From Chara braunii (lineage: Eukaryota > Streptophyta > Charophyceae > Charales > Characeae): a stretch of DNA of 41,023 bases. The DNA lies in contig BFEA01000022.1 of the NCBI GenBank assembly GCA_003427395.1, positions 30,442 through 71,464 on the forward strand, in the 5' to 3' direction. This document shows positions 40,571 to 41,023 of the stretch, piece after piece. The notes under the pieces are model-generated. The model made no database searches. It was not told where the DNA came from and saw only the letters and a list, made by a program, of their open reading frames with translations. Each line of letters opens with the position of its first letter. The first letter of the stretch is position 1. A program made the translations under genes and the position numbers.

Positions 40571-40905
40571 GTCGGCGCGAAGACCCTTACAAGGGTATCC
40601 GCCCTGGTTTTTGCAAGTGACAGAAGGTAAGGTTTTTTCATAATCTGAGTATCCGTGCGAGGTTGCGGTCCTGTTTGGTTCACGTGGACTGAATGGTTGA
40701 CGGAAGCAATGTGTGTGTGGGCGCGCAGTTTTGAGGCGCGTGTGATAAATTTTTCGTTTGATGCTATAGAGTCGGCGCGTCCGCCGGCAACATTTTGGCT
40801 TTGATTAAAGCTAGGGAAAGTTTTCGTTTATTGAGGTGACCATGGTACATCTGCGTTCATACGGCACGCGTCATTAGAAGTGGTGTAGCTTTGGTGCAGT
40901 AAGTG

Positions 40906-40906
<1 letters not shown>
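40571..40906 (-). repeat. LTR/leader segment of TE-D
   Basis: Reverse-complement blocks CGCGCCTCAAAACTGCGCGC, GTCAACCATTCAGT and CTTGCAAAAACCAGGGCGG match the TE-C leader in order. The terminal hairpin is present (GCGGATACCCTT opposite AAGGGTCTTCGC) with weaker pairing than in TE-C. The outer end is lost in the (GT)n tract. Confidence 0.7.

Positions 40907-40907
<1 letters not shown>

Positions 40908-40950
<43 letters not shown>
40908..40950. repeat. (GT)n microsatellite
   Basis: About 43 bp of uninterrupted GT directly abuts the adapter sequence, a typical place for an assembler to break. Confidence 0.95.
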
Positions 40951-40955
<5 letters not shown>

Positions 40956-40988
40956 TCTTATACACATCTAGATGTGTATAAGAGACAG
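40951..40988. other. Nextera mate-pair junction adapter (artefact)
   Basis: CTGTCTCTTATACACATCT (40951-40969) is followed by its reverse complement AGATGTGTATAAGAGACAG (40970-40988). This is the Tn5 mosaic-end pair used as the circularisation junction in Nextera mate-pair libraries. It is not genomic, and not a native transposon. Confidence 0.97.
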
Positions 40989-40989
40989 T

Positions 40990-41023
40990 CCCTATCCCGC
41001 TCAAGGCATCTCAAGTCGTCACG
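40990..41023 (+). repeat. 34-bp exact copy of 26646-26679 (chimeric tail)
   Basis: The sequence after the adapter is identical to 26646-26679 in the same orientation. It is best explained as the other end of a circularised library fragment, not as a genomic duplication. Confidence 0.92.

Larger units (their letters stand above)
36078..40906 (-). mobile_element. TE-D: Ty3/gypsy chromovirus, minus strand, partly degenerate
   Basis: Read right to left, the order is LTR/leader (40906-40571), nucleocapsid, protease, RT, RNase H, integrase, chromodomain, polypurine tract and the start of a presumed 3' LTR. The integrase frame is open for 373 codons, so decay is milder than in TE-A. No matching second LTR is visible, so the 3' LTR is truncated or outside recognition. 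The right edge runs into a (GT)n tract and adapter artefact. Confidence 0.85.

Noticed and set aside
40951-40988. Native Tn5-type transposon end or natural palindrome
   Set aside because: Sequence and back-to-back arrangement are exactly those of the library junction adapter, and the following bases come from 14 kb away.

Overview
This window looks like nuclear DNA of a plant-lineage (streptophyte) eukaryote. It holds a plant-type lysosomal alpha-mannosidase, several Ty3/gypsy chromovirus relics, a plant-style initiator-Met tRNA primer-binding site, long dinucleotide tracts, and mostly non-coding DNA. A charophyte alga such as Chara is my guess; the window alone does not prove it.

Layout. 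1-1105 is a pyrimidine-rich low-complexity tract. 2220-5480 is the only convincing host gene, an intact intronless GH38 alpha-mannosidase of 1086 codons. 6785-16030 is a decayed but structurally complete Ty3/gypsy chromovirus (TE-A, + strand) with both LTRs. Its 3' LTR carries two younger insertions, one a 360-bp hAT-like element with an 8-bp target duplication. 18.2-19.75 kb holds a gag remnant (TE-B) related to TE-A and an assembly gap. 19.75-31.8 kb has no recognisable host gene. It contains a 121-bp tandem repeat, a Tc1/mariner-like non-autonomous transposon (24491-25088, 30-bp perfect inverted termini) and three separate arrays of short hairpins. 32.28-35.03 kb is a 3'-truncated gypsy copy (TE-C, +). 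36.08-40.9 kb is a third gypsy copy (TE-D, - strand) with a complete integrase-chromodomain frame. The last 116 bp are partly artefact: a (GT)n tract, a perfect Nextera mate-pair junction adapter, and a 34-bp copy of sequence from 26.65 kb.

The most unusual biology is in the hairpin arrays (21.9-22.7, 25.2-25.9, 27.7-30.1 and 36.1-36.4 kb). Within each array the loop, or a short core, is conserved between copies. The flanking arms differ from copy to copy yet stay complementary, often through G.U-type changes. This looks like selection or copying at the level of a folded nucleic acid. I found no matching described family, and I ran no search.

The genes do not form an operon or pathway. The mannosidase acts alone in vacuolar/lysosomal glycan turnover. 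Nearly everything else is mobile-element debris in nested or adjacent insertions.
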